The notes under the pieces were generated by a model. The model saw nothing but the letters and a program-made list of their open reading frames with translations, was not told the origin of the DNA and searched no databases. This document shows positions 10,965 through 21,594 of a stretch of DNA of 64,000 bases, one piece after another. Source of the DNA: Laetiporus sulphureus 93-53 (Eukaryota > Basidiomycota > Agaricomycetes > Polyporales > Laetiporaceae); contig NW_024468523.1 of NCBI RefSeq assembly GCF_001632365.1, positions 491,635-555,634 on the forward strand, given 5' to 3'. Position 1 is the stretch's first letter, and each line of letters begins with the position of its first letter. The position numbers and the translations under genes are program-made.

Positions 10965-12326
10965 CTACTCTGTCAGCATGCCTTGGCGAAGATTGAACGA
11001 GCACCAGGTCCTGGAGGCCTGTCCATGTATCAAAAAGCTGTCAGATGGTCTGTCATCACATGTGAACGTCTCTGGCCAGCATACCGTGTGTCTCGAACGG
11101 AAGACCTCCGCGACGTGCCTTATAGTCGAACCATCAGCCTCCTCGCCGACATCGTCCGTCTGAGAAATCCACAGCGTTGTATCTGTCAGAAAGGTAAAGG
11201 AAGGTCCCAGGGCGGGCTTCCTGTCTGTGGACATGAACGCAGAGTCGGGGTTTCGAGGTAGGCACTTGGTGGATGTGTTGATGACCTGGGTTGCGGAAAG
11301 GTTCATGGGAATGGCAGAATGGGGGATAGGGCGGGCGTACCAGTATGAGGAGAGAGAATGATTCCGCGAGGCTGCGGAGCTGGCGCATGAAGGTGGTCAT
11401 GATGGCGTGGCCTATGGTAGGGATACAATGTCTAGTTCATTGAGCGCAGTCCGGAATAGGGTACGATCACACCTTGTGAAGACACAGCACTCAACAGCGG
11501 TCCGATGAGAGGAGTAATCGCATCTATCACCACTATGCGGGTCATTGGATGCGGTTTTGGATCAGACTGGATGCGGAGCTTAGAGATCAAGTATGCTGTT
11601 CTATGTGAAAATAAATGGGATGCACTTACACTTAGAGAAAGACGTAAGCTCTCCAGCACTTCGTGTGCAGCCTCGATGTCAAATGCAAGAGCGATCTGCA
11701 GCCTATCCATGACTGTTGCCTTCGCCTGCTCGTGATGATCTGTTATACGGGGACAGCTAAAAGAATGGATAGGTGCACTAACATCACCTCTATATGACTC
11801 TAGCAAGTCAGATATCCTATCAATAGCCAGGTCACCTGTAGTATCGATCCAGAGGGCGGCAGCATCATATACGCTGGAGAGGTGGCGCAGAACAACTTGC
11901 AGCGCAAATGCCTGATATTTGCCCTAAGTCATTTCCGTTTTACTCAGAATATAATTATATACACACCGTTTTTCCAGAGCCCCGATCTCCAGAAACCTCG
12001 ATGACCCGAGGTGGGTTGAGGCCACCGAGCAACTTGTCTAGCGCTGTGACCCCAGTGGTGATTTCGCCGTGAAAGTCCTCTTCCTGCCGTCTTCTCAAGG
12101 CTTCAAGAAGCTCGTCTCCACGAATTCCTGGTACCGCAGCTTGCTCGGTCACTTTGGAAATCAGTTGGTTGAAGTCGTGGAGGCTGATGGTTTTCGTGGG
12201 CAGTTTCTTGAAGGTGTTCATGGGAGTGTCGGAAAAGAGCAAGTCGACGTCGGTACGGATTCCACATTTTTCCAGAGCATCAAGAAGCCCTTGGTTGGGT
12301 GGCGGAGTGAGGTGCTGCAGGCGCAT
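10965..12326 (-). CDS. RAD51 paralogue, RAD51D-like recombination protein
   Basis: RecA-fold ATPase of the RAD51D type, part of the BCDX2-like paralogue group that assists Rad51 in homologous recombination and telomere maintenance. The first exon (12326 down to 11967) begins MRLQHLTPPPNQGLLDALEK and continues GIRTDVDLLFS, the helical RAD51D N-terminal domain, then TGVTALDKLLGG and the Walker A motif GDRGSGKT. Later exons give ALWIDTTGD, a FDIEAAHEVLESLR segment, the Walker B strand RIVVIDAITPLI, KPALGPSFTF and a C-terminal TWCSFNLRQG. The last exon ends at the TAG at 10965. An upstream in-frame ATG at 12410 would add 28 residues that do not look conserved, so 12326 is preferred. The frame stays open across the possible intron near 11750. 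It is head to head with MED22. Confidence 0.88.
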
Positions 12327-12468
12327 GTAGCTAGATATCAGACCAAAGCGTACGCATCGCCAAACCAGACGCCACAGACGCGCGTCGTAGATCTCGATCT
12401 TGTGCCACAACCGCGAGTCTTGTCCTCCTTCATCATCAGACTTGCCACCAGATTAATCTCCAATAACA
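12327..12468. promoter_or_regulatory. Short bidirectional promoter of RAD51D-like and MED22 genes
   Basis: Only 142 bp separate the two divergent start codons (58 bp if the RAD51D-like gene starts at 12410). Both 5' UTRs and core promoters must therefore lie here. No TATA box or known factor site is obvious. Confidence 0.6.
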
Positions 12469-13062
12469 ATGTCTGAGGTTCCTCAGACAGACGTTTCTCG
12501 GCCATCTGCCTTACCTACAGCCAGGCTTCTACAGCGCAATGCAGTGCCGCTTGTTGAACAGAACTCGAGCGATTACTTGGACGCCATAGAGGAAGAATGG
12601 AACAAGAAGGTGGACGTTGAGATTGAGACACTTGTAGATGGGATGGTGGACCTTGTTGGCTTGGCTTCTGTGAGCTCTTCCTAGCCTATTGCCACTTTGA
12701 TAGAAGGAGTCGACGGGCGCATAGATTGGAGACAAGGATAAGTTCCGAATAGCGCAGGAATCCTATCAAGCGGAATGCCGTGCTGAGTCGATGGTACGTG
12801 AAAATACATTTGCGTAGGTCTGAGCTCACATACCGTGATATGGCAGATACGAGCAGCACATTCTCTGCTCTCCATCATTCACTCGATGAAGCTGCTGCTC
12901 CTGCTGTCCGACGAGTCTCAGATTGCGAACAGACGTGATGCTGAGATGCGGACCGTGCAAAGGGACAGAGAGGAGCTGCAAAAGCAAGTTTCGGTTATAC
13001 TTGACGAGTTACTTCATCCTCCCAGCCAGCAGCAGGATGACGACGCCATGCACACGACATAG
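12469..13062 (+). CDS. MED22: Mediator complex subunit 22 (Med22/Srb6/Surf5)
   Basis: Three exons (12469-12669, 12725-12793, 12847-13062) give 161 residues. The core NSSDYLDAIEEEWNKKVDVE, followed by ETLVDGMVDLVGLAS and then IGDKDKFRIAQESYQAECRA, is the typical Med22/Surf5 signature. A leucine-rich helix (SLLSIIHSMKLLLLLSD) and a C-terminal coiled coil follow. Med22 is a head-module subunit of Mediator, which links activators to RNA polymerase II in the nucleus. The intron 1 acceptor at 12724 (CATAG) rather than 12731 keeps the frame and yields the conserved IGDKDKFR. Length is normal for the family. Confidence 0.93.
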
Positions 13063-13404
13063 CCGGAAGAGCCGTCTTCCGACATTCTCCCTTTGCTGTC
13101 ATATATCGAGGTACCCCATTGCTGCTGGCGACGACGGACTATTGCGTCCATATCCCGTATTTTGTTGTACATTAGGCATTCGTCGAATAGAATGAAACAT
13201 ATATTGCTTTTCTTTTTCCAATCACATGCCTCGGAAGCTTGATCCTGTCGGGCGCGTCAGTGCTCGGAGGAATCGCTTAATCCTCCCTCCCCAACTGTTT
13301 CTCTCCCCACCACCGTGCACTGGGCTTCTTCGGCAGCGGTCGTCCTTCCAGCAGCTCTTCCTTGAGCACGTCCTCTCACTCAGCCACTCGCAACATCCAG
13401 CACC

Positions 13405-14018
13405 ATGTCTGACATCAAGGTTGAGGGATTCAAGGTACCCGCTCCTGCTCTCACACTTGAGTGTGCGGTGATCTTACAGCCTCAATAGTCCTCTGACGTC
13501 CTGGCGACGCTTGCGTCGGTATTCGACAATTATAACGACGAGGAGAAGAAGGCGCAAATCAAGAAGGTGCGTCCTCGCTCAGCCTATGTAGCGCAACGCT
13601 CACCAGAAGACGCCATCACGTAGACGAACGGCATCTTCGAGCTACGAGTGAAGAACACGGAGGGCAAGGAGGCTGTATGGACGATTGACATGAAGACGCT
13701 GGGGACTGTGTACAAGGGACCGGCGAAGTCCAAGGCCAACGTGACACTCATCATGTCGGATGAGACGTTCAAGCAGCTGGCCGAGGGCAAGGTAAGTACC
13801 ACCCATGCTACGGTGCAAATATATTGGACTGATAGGCGGCATTTTCAGCTCGACGGACAGAAGGCATTCATGACCGGCAAGCTGAAGACGAAGGGCAACA
13901 TGATGTTCGCCACAAAGCTCGACGGCGTGCTCAAGGTCAGCATCTCAGACCACTTCACAACTGCGACCGCTAATACGGCGTTGAACAACAGGCAGCCAAG
14001 ACGAAGGCGAAACTGTAG
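13405..14018 (+). CDS. SCP2 sterol-carrier protein with peroxisomal targeting signal
   Basis: Five exons (13405-13434, 13489-13566, 13624-13791, 13849-13935, 13992-14018) give 129 residues. The single SCP2 domain shows GIFELRVKNTEGKEAVWTID, then VTLIMSDETFKQLAEGK and QKAFMTGKLKTKGNMMFATK, a lipid-binding fold also found in yeast-type oleate-induced PXP-18. The protein ends in AKTKAKL; the terminal AKL is a type 1 peroxisomal targeting tripeptide variant, so a peroxisomal matrix role in fatty-acid or sterol handling is expected. The last exon is only 27 nt long and supplies the targeting signal, so alternative splicing there would change location. Confidence 0.93.
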
Positions 14019-14193
14019 ACGTTGTACACCCGCTACACACATCCGCTTGTATTTATCCATTTTGACCCATCTTCCGCATACCAACAATCATGAGCTGGAG
14101 GTATATCATAGTATAACAGTATTCTGCTGTGGTTTACAGTGCCATGAATCCGAATCCGATGCTAAATGCTAGAGGTGAGTGCCGAGTCATCTA

Positions 14194-17100
14194 TCAGAAC
14201 ATGCCTCCGAAGAGCCCGCGCTGTCGCCGAGGGGTGGGCTGTGCGTCTGGTCTCAGCGCCGCCAGGCTGTTTAGCTGTTTCATAACCTGCTCGGTAATTA
14301 GCATCGAATTGCACGGCGGTGTATTGTTATCACGTACCTCCTCCAGCTTGTCCTTGCGCTCCTGTAGGTCAAGGTGCTTCCTCACGATGGGGTTCTCGCG
14401 TGCGAACTCAACGATCTCCCGGCGGTCAAGGTCGTATAGAAGACGTGAGTCAATCTCGCGAGGGAACTACAAACGAGGCAGAAACACCACGTCAGCGAAC
14501 GGACGGCGGTGTGATGAGAAACCAGATACCTGGTAGAAGAAATGGTCAAGCAGCTCAATGCTGATGAACATGGCCGAAGTGTACGCCAACTTGTCGGCAA
14601 CAGCATTAAGGAAGATCTCGGGGCAGAAGACGTCGTTCTCGGGTCCCGCTTTGCACCGCTTGGACTTCAAAGCGGCCAACCGTAGCTTAAGAATGCCCAG
14701 TCTGTCGCTGCATAGCATGGCATGCCGCGCTAGAGAGTGTCAGACCGGATTAGCTGCGGCTAGTACTACGTTTCTTGAGCTCACCATCAAGAATCTGCGC
14801 TGGAGGGTAGCGGTACTCATCCTCGTTGAGGTCCACCTGCGAGCTTTGATCCACCACGCCACTCAACCTCTTCTGGGTCTTCTCGTTTTCCTGCTCCTCC
14901 AGACCCCTCACGTACGCAATCAGCCCGTTCAGTCGCCTGCCCCCGCCGACACGCTTCTTGATCTCCTTCAATTTGTTCTCGCACATCTCCGCCTCGCGAT
15001 CAAATAACTCAACCGCCTGAACGCGCCCAGTCTCCCAATCGCGCTGATCAACCTCGACCTCGTACTTGTACGGCTTGATGCAGTTCTCGACCTGATCCGA
15101 CGTGATACCGATCCGGTCGCGCAGGAGCGTGTGCGAGAACTGAGTTAGCCGCTCCGCCGCGCGGGGGTGGAACGTGAATGGCTCGCCAGCCGCGATCGAG
15201 TCAATCAGTGCGCGCAGCCCGTCCGCGACAAGCAGCGTCGCGTCGCGTCCTACACCGGACTTGGTGAGCAGCGATGCCGCGGCGTCGAGCTTGTACTTCC
15301 AGTAAGGCTCGACGCTCTCAGGCGTGACCTTCGGGTTTGCCGCAAGCGCAGAGAGCTCCGTCGTGCGCTTATCTGCCCAATAGAGCTGCTCGAGTACGTT
15401 GAGCACCTTCTCATCGAGCATTGCCTTGAGCCTCGCGCGGACGTGCGGCTTGCGGAACTGCACTGTGAACTCCTTGAAGCGCGCCTTGAGTTCGTCCATC
15501 GTCTCCGCGACGTACGACTCAGCGGTGATCCGTCGGTCATTGTACTGCACCTTGAACTGGTACTGCGCCTCCTCGAGCTCAAGCTGTACTGCGTTGGTGA
15601 TGCCGTGCAATGATGACGCCATCGACGACTCGAGGACTTCCATGAGTCGGCGGCGGAGGGTGTCGGTGCCTACCATGAGAGTCGAGGAGGGGCCGAAGTA
15701 ATCTCGGTGAGAGCCAAAGTATTCGTTCTCACTATTCCTCGCAACGAGGGCGGTGGAATCATCCTTCGACTTTTTCCCTGGCCCTTTGCATACTACCCCG
15801 ACATAGCCGAGGTGCAGAGGATATCGGTTGCCAGAGAGGATCATCGCGCCTTGCTCCGCAGGCACCAGGTCCATCTTCGTGATCACGCCGATGGTACGCA
15901 AACCAAGCGGGTCGACCTTCCTACTTGCGCGAAGAGCAGGTGAGTTGGCAAGGTCGACGTCTGCAGCACATACGGCGAGAACGATATTTGGCTCGCGGAT
16001 GTACTTCTCGCAAAGCGCCGCGATCTTCTCCTTCAGCGTTTCCGGCTGGTCCATGGAGGCAATCTGAATGTAGCCCGGGAGGTCGATCAGTGTGAGGTCC
16101 GGCACTCGGGGGCTGTATATTCGGAGATCGATGGGCTCGTTGGAGACGGCTTCGGCGTCAGGGACAGCAAGATTGAGGTCAGTGAGTGTGCGCTGTATGC
16201 TGGAGAAGTCGGTAATCCTTCCAAGGCCGAGTGCAGGGAATTCACCGTATTCCTGCGCGGAGTCCGGCGTGTGAATGAGGGTGAGTTCGATTGGTCTGCG
16301 TGTCACCATGTTGCTCCCTCTACGAGGTGTTCATGAGATGATCAGAACGCGCTACGACAGATAATGCACACGTACTTCGGCAAAAATTCATGGCCAACGA
16401 TGGCTTCCAACACTGAGCTCTTCCCGGAACTCTGACTCCCGATTACGACTATGCTCGGCAACTTCAGCGCGTCGCTCTGATCGATGCTCAGCAGCATACT
16501 CCTGATCTCGATGAGCTTCCGCGTCAAGTGCATAAGGCCTGCATCCGGGGAGATACCATCGTCATTCGCCTGCGAATCCGATGCGGAAAGCGATACAGCT
16601 GCCACGGGAGTAGCCAATGCGGCTGCATGACGGTTATTGGGCTTCTTCGCATTGCCTCCGCCACCGCCGCTACCACCACCACCGCTACCACCACCACCAT
16701 CACTCCCGTCGGAAGAGAACAAGTCTTTCAAGAACTGAGGTGCCTCGAACTCGGGCAACTTCACCTCGGACACCTTGGACGAGACTGCCTTCAAAGCATC
16801 GGAGGCGGAACCAAGAATGTCCGTAGCGGTATCTTGGACGGACGATATCCAGTCGGCGGACTGCTTCCTGAACTCTGAGAGTGGAGTCGAAGTCAACATT
16901 CCGGCCCAGCAGCTCACATTTCATGCTCACCCTCGAACTTGTAGTTGGCATAGGTAAGCCCGCCAGCGCCTACTGTTCCCGCCGCAATCGGTACACGGAA
17001 CGCGCGCAGCAGAAACTTTGGGATCGCCGTGTAAGAGATGGCGCGGACATGCACATGGCGCAGGGCTGCTCGAGAGGCGGCATAGTTGGACCTGGATCGG

Positions 17101-17246
17101 AGATGATTGGATGTCAAGAAGGTGGAGAATTGCTTGTGGACTGGTCGCGAGGCATCAACGCGTCTTGTGGATGTATTCAGGCCATAGGCAATAGTTTTCT
17201 TGAGGGAAAGCGCAGAAGAGACACGACGGCGCAGTGCAGAATACAT
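14194..17246 (-). CDS. MGM1: Mitochondrial dynamin-like GTPase Mgm1/Msp1/OPA1
   Basis: Six exons (17246-16931, 16874-16376, 16319-14785, 14729-14530, 14466-14338, 14286-14194) join in frame to about 923 residues. The N-terminus is a basic, Ser/Arg-rich presequence ([17 protein letters not shown]), followed by an inner-membrane helix ([18 protein letters not shown]). The GTPase domain has P-loop [22 protein letters not shown], switch motif DLPGY and TKMD. The middle and GTPase-effector regions follow. Mgm1 drives inner-membrane fusion and cristae maintenance; its long form is cut near the membrane helix by the rhomboid Pcp1. Between helix and GTPase lies a glycine-serine run, [15 protein letters not shown], in the likely processing/linker region. 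A damaged copy of part of exon 3 occurs at 19036-19277. Confidence 0.96.
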
Positions 17247-17913
17247 TCAGCTCCTGTCAGGGAATCACCCAGCTTGGTTTTGAAGTCGTAATAATCGTCA
17301 ATAGAGTCCAAGTAGGGCTTGAACCATAGAAGGCAAGCAGAAAGGGAGCCGAAGGAGTCGAGTGCTGTTGACGGTGTGCAGGAACCAGCAGCTGGAGCTG
17401 GAGGAACGCGTTGCGCGACGGCACGCACATGCTGACTAAGCCCGACATTTCCTTCCGGAATGGTGGGCGCTTATGTGGCGGTTATGTATTCATGAACGCG
17501 CTCAAGTGACTGACCTGAAGTTGAGATGCCGCCAGTCTTCGCTACTTATTTGCATAGCACGAGCTTTGAAAATGAACCCGATGTGAGTGAGATTCACGAT
17601 GCAATTTATCAATATCACGGAAAATTGTGCATGAATGTCGACTGATTTCTTATGTGCAACCGTGGCATTTCATGTTGAAAATGTTTCACTTTGGCTGTGA
17701 ATGAGAACTATTTGCCGTTTAAATGCTACATTAGCAAAGCTTTGCCACAAATGTAAGACATCAGCGGATATTTTCCACATTGTTAAATCGCATCAGACAT
17801 TCATGATCTTAAGTTGGAAGCCTCCTCGGGATAACCGTAGACCACGTACTATCCGTCTAGCATACTTATAGCAGTGATGGCTAGGCGAGGTCGCCCAGCA
17901 CTCATCAGCAGCG
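17247..17913. other. Intergenic region, divergent promoters of MGM1 and first aldolase
   Basis: The two genes are transcribed away from each other across 667 bp. Minus-strand frames just upstream of MGM1 (17177-17448) show no domain. The part near 17390-17620 is duplicated at 19278-19500. Confidence 0.55.
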
Positions 17914-18945
17914 ATGTCCCCCGTCAACAGCACCCCTCCTCCTCCTGGTGTCTACGTCCCGGCCGTTCTCTTCTTTGACGAGAACGAGGAATTTGACGTG
18001 CCTGCCATTAAGGCACACATCCTACGGCTGGCGAAGGTGTGTATCAAATATCGCTACTCGTTAACTAGGCACTGACCGCTTATAAGGGGGTGTGACGGGG
18101 GTACTTGTGCAAGGAAGTAATGGCGAGGCGCAACATCTCTCTCACGATGAGAGGAAAGAAGCTATACGTCTGACAAGGCAGACGCTTCATGAGAACGGCT
18201 TTCAAGATGTTGTAATCATCGCGGGTACAGGCGCACAGTCTACTCGGGAGACAAAGAAGCTCTGTGCGGACGCCGCAGAGGCTGGAGCGGCTTACTGCCT
18301 CGTGTTAACGCCGTCCGTCTGGCCCGCCCAGATGACAGCCGAAAAGATTTTTAAGTTCCACCGAGATGTACGTCTTTGCATAGTTGCTAGGCAGATTGTC
18401 ACTAACATATCCCACAGGTCGCTGATGCCTCCCCGATCCCGACCATGGTGTATAACAACCCTTTCGTCACAGCAGGTCTCAACCTCGATTCAGATATCAT
18501 CGGCGCTCTCGCCCAGCATCCCAATATTGTCGGTACCAAGCTGTCCCGCGGAACAATTGGAAAGCTGCACCGCCTAACATCCTCCGTCCCCGCGTCGAAG
18601 TTCGCCACCTTCCCGGGCATGTCCGACGTCTTCCTACAAGGTCTCGTCTCAGGCAGCGCAGGGCTTATATGTGCCCCTCTGAACATCGCGCCGAAAGCGC
18701 ACATGGAGATTTACAGACTCTATAAGGCGGGCAAGCTTGAGGAAGCGACGAAGATTCAGGCACTGCTTGGCCATGCTGATTGGGAGCTGCGCAAGCTGGG
18801 CAGCATTGGGGGCATCAAGGCTGTTGTGTCGAAGCACTTTGGGTACGGCACAACTGTCGTGCGTAACCCGCTCAGCGCTGTGGTCATTACAACGACCAAC
18901 ACACAGAAGCTGGATGAGTTGATTGCGCTCGAGAAGTCGTTGTAG
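17914..18945 (+). CDS. DHDPS/N-acetylneuraminate-lyase family aldolase, copy 1 (probably frame-disrupted)
   Basis: Exons 17914-18036, 18087-18367 and 18418-18945 align one-to-one with copy 2. Features are the GVYVPAVLFF start, GVTGVLVQGSNGEAQHLSHD (substrate-loop signature), PTMVYNNP with the catalytic-type Tyr, and NIVGTKLS with the Schiff-base Lys. Fungal members act as 2-keto-3-deoxy-sugar or 4-hydroxy-2-oxoglutarate-type aldolases; the substrate cannot be read from sequence. Exon 2 is 281 nt here against 282 in copy 2, because the G run after the intron 1 acceptor has one G fewer. With the conserved splice sites this yields GGG GTG TGA, an immediate stop. Unless that is a homopolymer sequencing error, copy 1 is a very young pseudogene. 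Confidence 0.8.
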
Positions 18946-19035
18946 AAGCAGAAGTACTCCTGGTGTAGTGGTATCTCGCGGTGCAATGGATTGCTGCCGT
19001 CCACATCAGCTGCGACTCATAGCGCCTGTCTCGGC

Positions 19036-19277
19036 AACATCGTGCCCAACATGAGACTTTGTGAGGGGCGAGGTAATCTCGGTGAGAGCCAAATTATTCG
19101 TTCTCGCTGTTCCTCGCACCTAGGGCAGTGGACTCCTTCTTCCCTGACCCTTTGCACACTATGCCGACATAGCCGAGGTGCAGAGGATATCGGTTGCTAG
19201 AGAGGATCATCGCGCCTTATTCCGCAGGCACTAGCTTCGTCTTCGTGGTCACGCCGATGGTACGCAAACCAAGTGGG
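19036..19277 (-). pseudogene. Relic of MGM1 exon 3 (GTPase region)
   Basis: About 240 bp are clearly similar to 15660-15912 inside MGM1, including TAATCTCGGTGAGAGCCAAA and AGCCGAGGTGCAGAGGATAT. It covers the stretch of the GTPase domain around the TKMD region. It has small indels and no remaining exons, so it cannot be functional. It was carried along when the aldolase gene was duplicated. Confidence 0.88.
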
Positions 19278-19500
19278 TGGTAAGCTGAAGCTGGAGGAAC
19301 GCGTCGCGCGACGGCACGCGCACATGCTGACTAAGCCCGACATTTCCTTCCGGGACGGTGAGCGCTTATGTGTTATCTGCACGGCCCTGATCACGAACGC
19401 GCTCAACTCAATATTTGACTTGTTCGAGATGCCGCCCGTCTTTGCTGTTCGCATAGATAGCCTCACACGAGCATTGACAATGAACACGATGTGAGCGAAA
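19278..19500. repeat. Duplicated MGM1/aldolase intergenic segment
   Basis: The segment is similar to about 17390-17620 (shared: GCTGGAGGAACGCG, CATGCTGACTAAGCCCGACA). It is fused directly to the MGM1 relic, marking a deletion junction near 19277 that removed the MGM1 5' half from the copy. Confidence 0.8.
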
Positions 19501-19681
19501 TTGTGTCAGGTTCTCACAACCCACGCTCGGACTAACTCAGGCATTCTTCCTCTCCGTCTCATGATCGTACAGTTGAAGCCCTCCTCGGGACAACCGGCTC
19601 GCCGGCGGAACATTTACTCTCCGTCTAGCATACTTATCGCAGTGATAGCTAGGCGAGGTCACCCAGCACCCACCAGCAGCG

Positions 19682-20714
19682 ATGGCCCCCGTCAACAGCA
19701 CCCCTCCTCCTCCTGGTGTCTACGTCCCGGCCGTTCTCTTCTTTGACGAGAACGAGGAATTTGACGTGCCTGCCATTAAGGCACACATCCTACGGCTGGC
19801 GAAGGTGTGTATCAAATATCGCTACTCGTTAACTAGGCAATGACCGCTTATAAGGGGGGTGTGACGGGGATACTTGTGCAAGGAAGTAATGGCGAGGCGC
19901 AACATCTCTCTCACGATGAGAGGAAAGAAGCTATACGTCTGACAAGGCAGACGCTTAATGAGAACGGCTTTCAAGATGTTGTAATTGTCGCGGGTACAGG
20001 CGCACAGTCTACTCGGGAGACAAAGAAGCTCTGTGCGGACGCCGCAGAGGCTGGAGCGGCTTACTGCCTCGTGTTAACGCCGTCCGTCTGGCCCGCCCAG
20101 ATGACAGCCGAAAAGATTTTTAAGTTCCACCGAGATGTACGTCTTTGCATAGTTGCTAGGCAGATTGTCACTAATATTTCTCACAGGTCGCTGATGCCTC
20201 CCCAATCCCGACCATGATATACAACTTCCCTGTCGTCACAGCAGGTCTCAACCTCGACTCAGATATTATTGGTGCTCTCGCCCAGCATCCCAATATTGTC
20301 GGTACCAAGCTGTCCTGCGGAATGGTTGGCAAGCTGCATCGCTTAACATCCTCCGTCCCCGCGTCCAAGTTCGCCACCTTCCCGGGCGTGTCCGACGTCT
20401 TCCTACAAGGTCTCGTCTCAGGCAGCGCAGGGCTCATCGGTGCCCTCCCGAACGTCGCACCGAAAGCGCACATGGAGGTCTACAGGCTCTATAAGGCGGG
20501 CAAGCTTGAGGAAGCGACGAAGATTCAGGCGCTGCTTGGCCATGCTGATTGGGAGCTTGGCAAGCTGGGCAGCATTGGGGGCATCAAGGCTGTTGTGTCG
20601 AAGCACTTTGGGTACGGCACAACTGTCGTGCGTGGCCCGCTCAGTGCTGCGGTCATTACGACGGCCAACACCCAGAAGCTGGATGAGTTGATTGTGCTCG
20701 AGAAGTCGTTGTAG
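19682..20714 (+). CDS. DHDPS/N-acetylneuraminate-lyase family aldolase, copy 2 (intact)
   Basis: Three exons (19682-19804, 19855-20136, 20187-20714) give 310 residues. The TIM-barrel landmarks are GVYVPAVLFFDENEEFDVPA, GGVTGILVQGSNGEA, IYNFP (catalytic Tyr) and VGTKLS (Schiff-base Lys). A class I aldolase or dehydratase acting on a 2-oxo acid is expected; candidates are the L-threo-3-deoxy-hexulosonate aldolase step of galacturonate use or a HOGA-type activity, not distinguishable here. Exons 1-2 and both introns are nearly identical to copy 1, while exon 3 differs at many more positions, including catalytic-loop neighbours (YNFP against YNNP, SCGMV against SRGTI). This copy keeps an open frame through the G run. 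Confidence 0.9.
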
Positions 20715-21190
20715 AAGCAGAAGTACTCCTGGTGTAGTGGTACCCCGCGGTGCAATGGATTGCTGCCGTGAACGTCAGCTGCGATTTATAGCGCCGATCT
20801 CGGCAACACCCAGGTGCACAACACGACGAACGCGGAGTTTGACGCAAGCTGGAGAAAGATTACGCTCTTTAGTGCTGCGCTACTCACGATGGCGGGGTAG
20901 CACTATCTTGGCTATCGCTGCAGCTTTGACCTAATCAAGTTTAGATCCTCTCATGGAAGGTTTGGCGGGCGCGCCAAGTCGTGATCGATGGCGCTGCCAT
21001 ATGTAATATCAGTCCAGTACGTTTCTCGACTAAGAATTCGTCTCCGACTCATACAACATGTCTAGGACTAAGTATTGCTACCTGAGCACGCGAAGGTTGA
21101 GAACGTTGAGCAACTGTGGGTAACCGACTGCGGATTACAGCATGCTGTAAGTATCATCCTTCTGGATCCGAGGCAGTGCTTGTTGGACAT
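20715..21190. other. Intergenic region after the aldolase duplication
   Basis: Similarity to the flank of copy 1 ends near 20813. The remainder has no recognisable gene. Confidence 0.5.
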
Positions 21191-21556
21191 CTAGTCCTTC
21201 GGTTGTGATATGCCAGAGATCGATGTGATTACGTCCTCGCGGATGGACCTTGACACCTTTGCAGCGCCATCATAAATAGCGTCGTCTTTGCCCGCCACAG
21301 GCGCGGCTCGGCATTCTACATGCGACGCGTAATACAAAACATGCAGTTGCATAGCGCCATCGCCAGGTATTAGGTTCAATTGGACGTCCATAAAGTCGGC
21401 TCCATGGAGCTTTCTTCCCAGGGCATCCGAACTTGATACTATCCACCTGTGTTCCTCGCCAATGTCGAATGATGCGCCTACAGTCACCGAGACGGGGATC
21501 CTGGCTCTCAAACTGACGTGAGTGCTCATCTGTTCTATGAGACGATGTCTTGACAT
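21191..21556 (-). CDS. Unidentified ORF (121 codons)
   Basis: An uninterrupted minus-strand frame with protein-like composition (for example VARIPVSVTV-like and GDGAMQLHVLYYASHVEC stretches). No domain is recognised, and no flanking exons could be joined with confidence. It may be one exon of a gene, a relic or chance. It sits back to back with the second DUF6533 gene. Confidence 0.25.
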   Translation of the reverse strand: MSRHRLIEQMSTHVSLRARIPVSVTVGASFDIGEEHRWIVSSSDALGRKLHGADFMDVQLNLIPGDGAMQLHVLYYASHVECRAAPVAGKDDAIYDGAAKVSRSIREDVITSISGISQPKD

Positions 21557-21594
21557 TGGTCGGTTTTGGTAGCTTCATTAACACATGCTGCCAA

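Larger units (their letters stand above)
15660..19041. repeat. Source unit of a segmental duplication (part of MGM1 to the first aldolase)
   Basis: The unit runs from within MGM1 exon 3 through the first aldolase gene and about 95 bp of its 3' flank. It was duplicated to 19036-20813. The copy keeps 15660-15912 and everything from about 17390 onward, and lacks roughly 1.5 kb in between. Confidence 0.8.
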
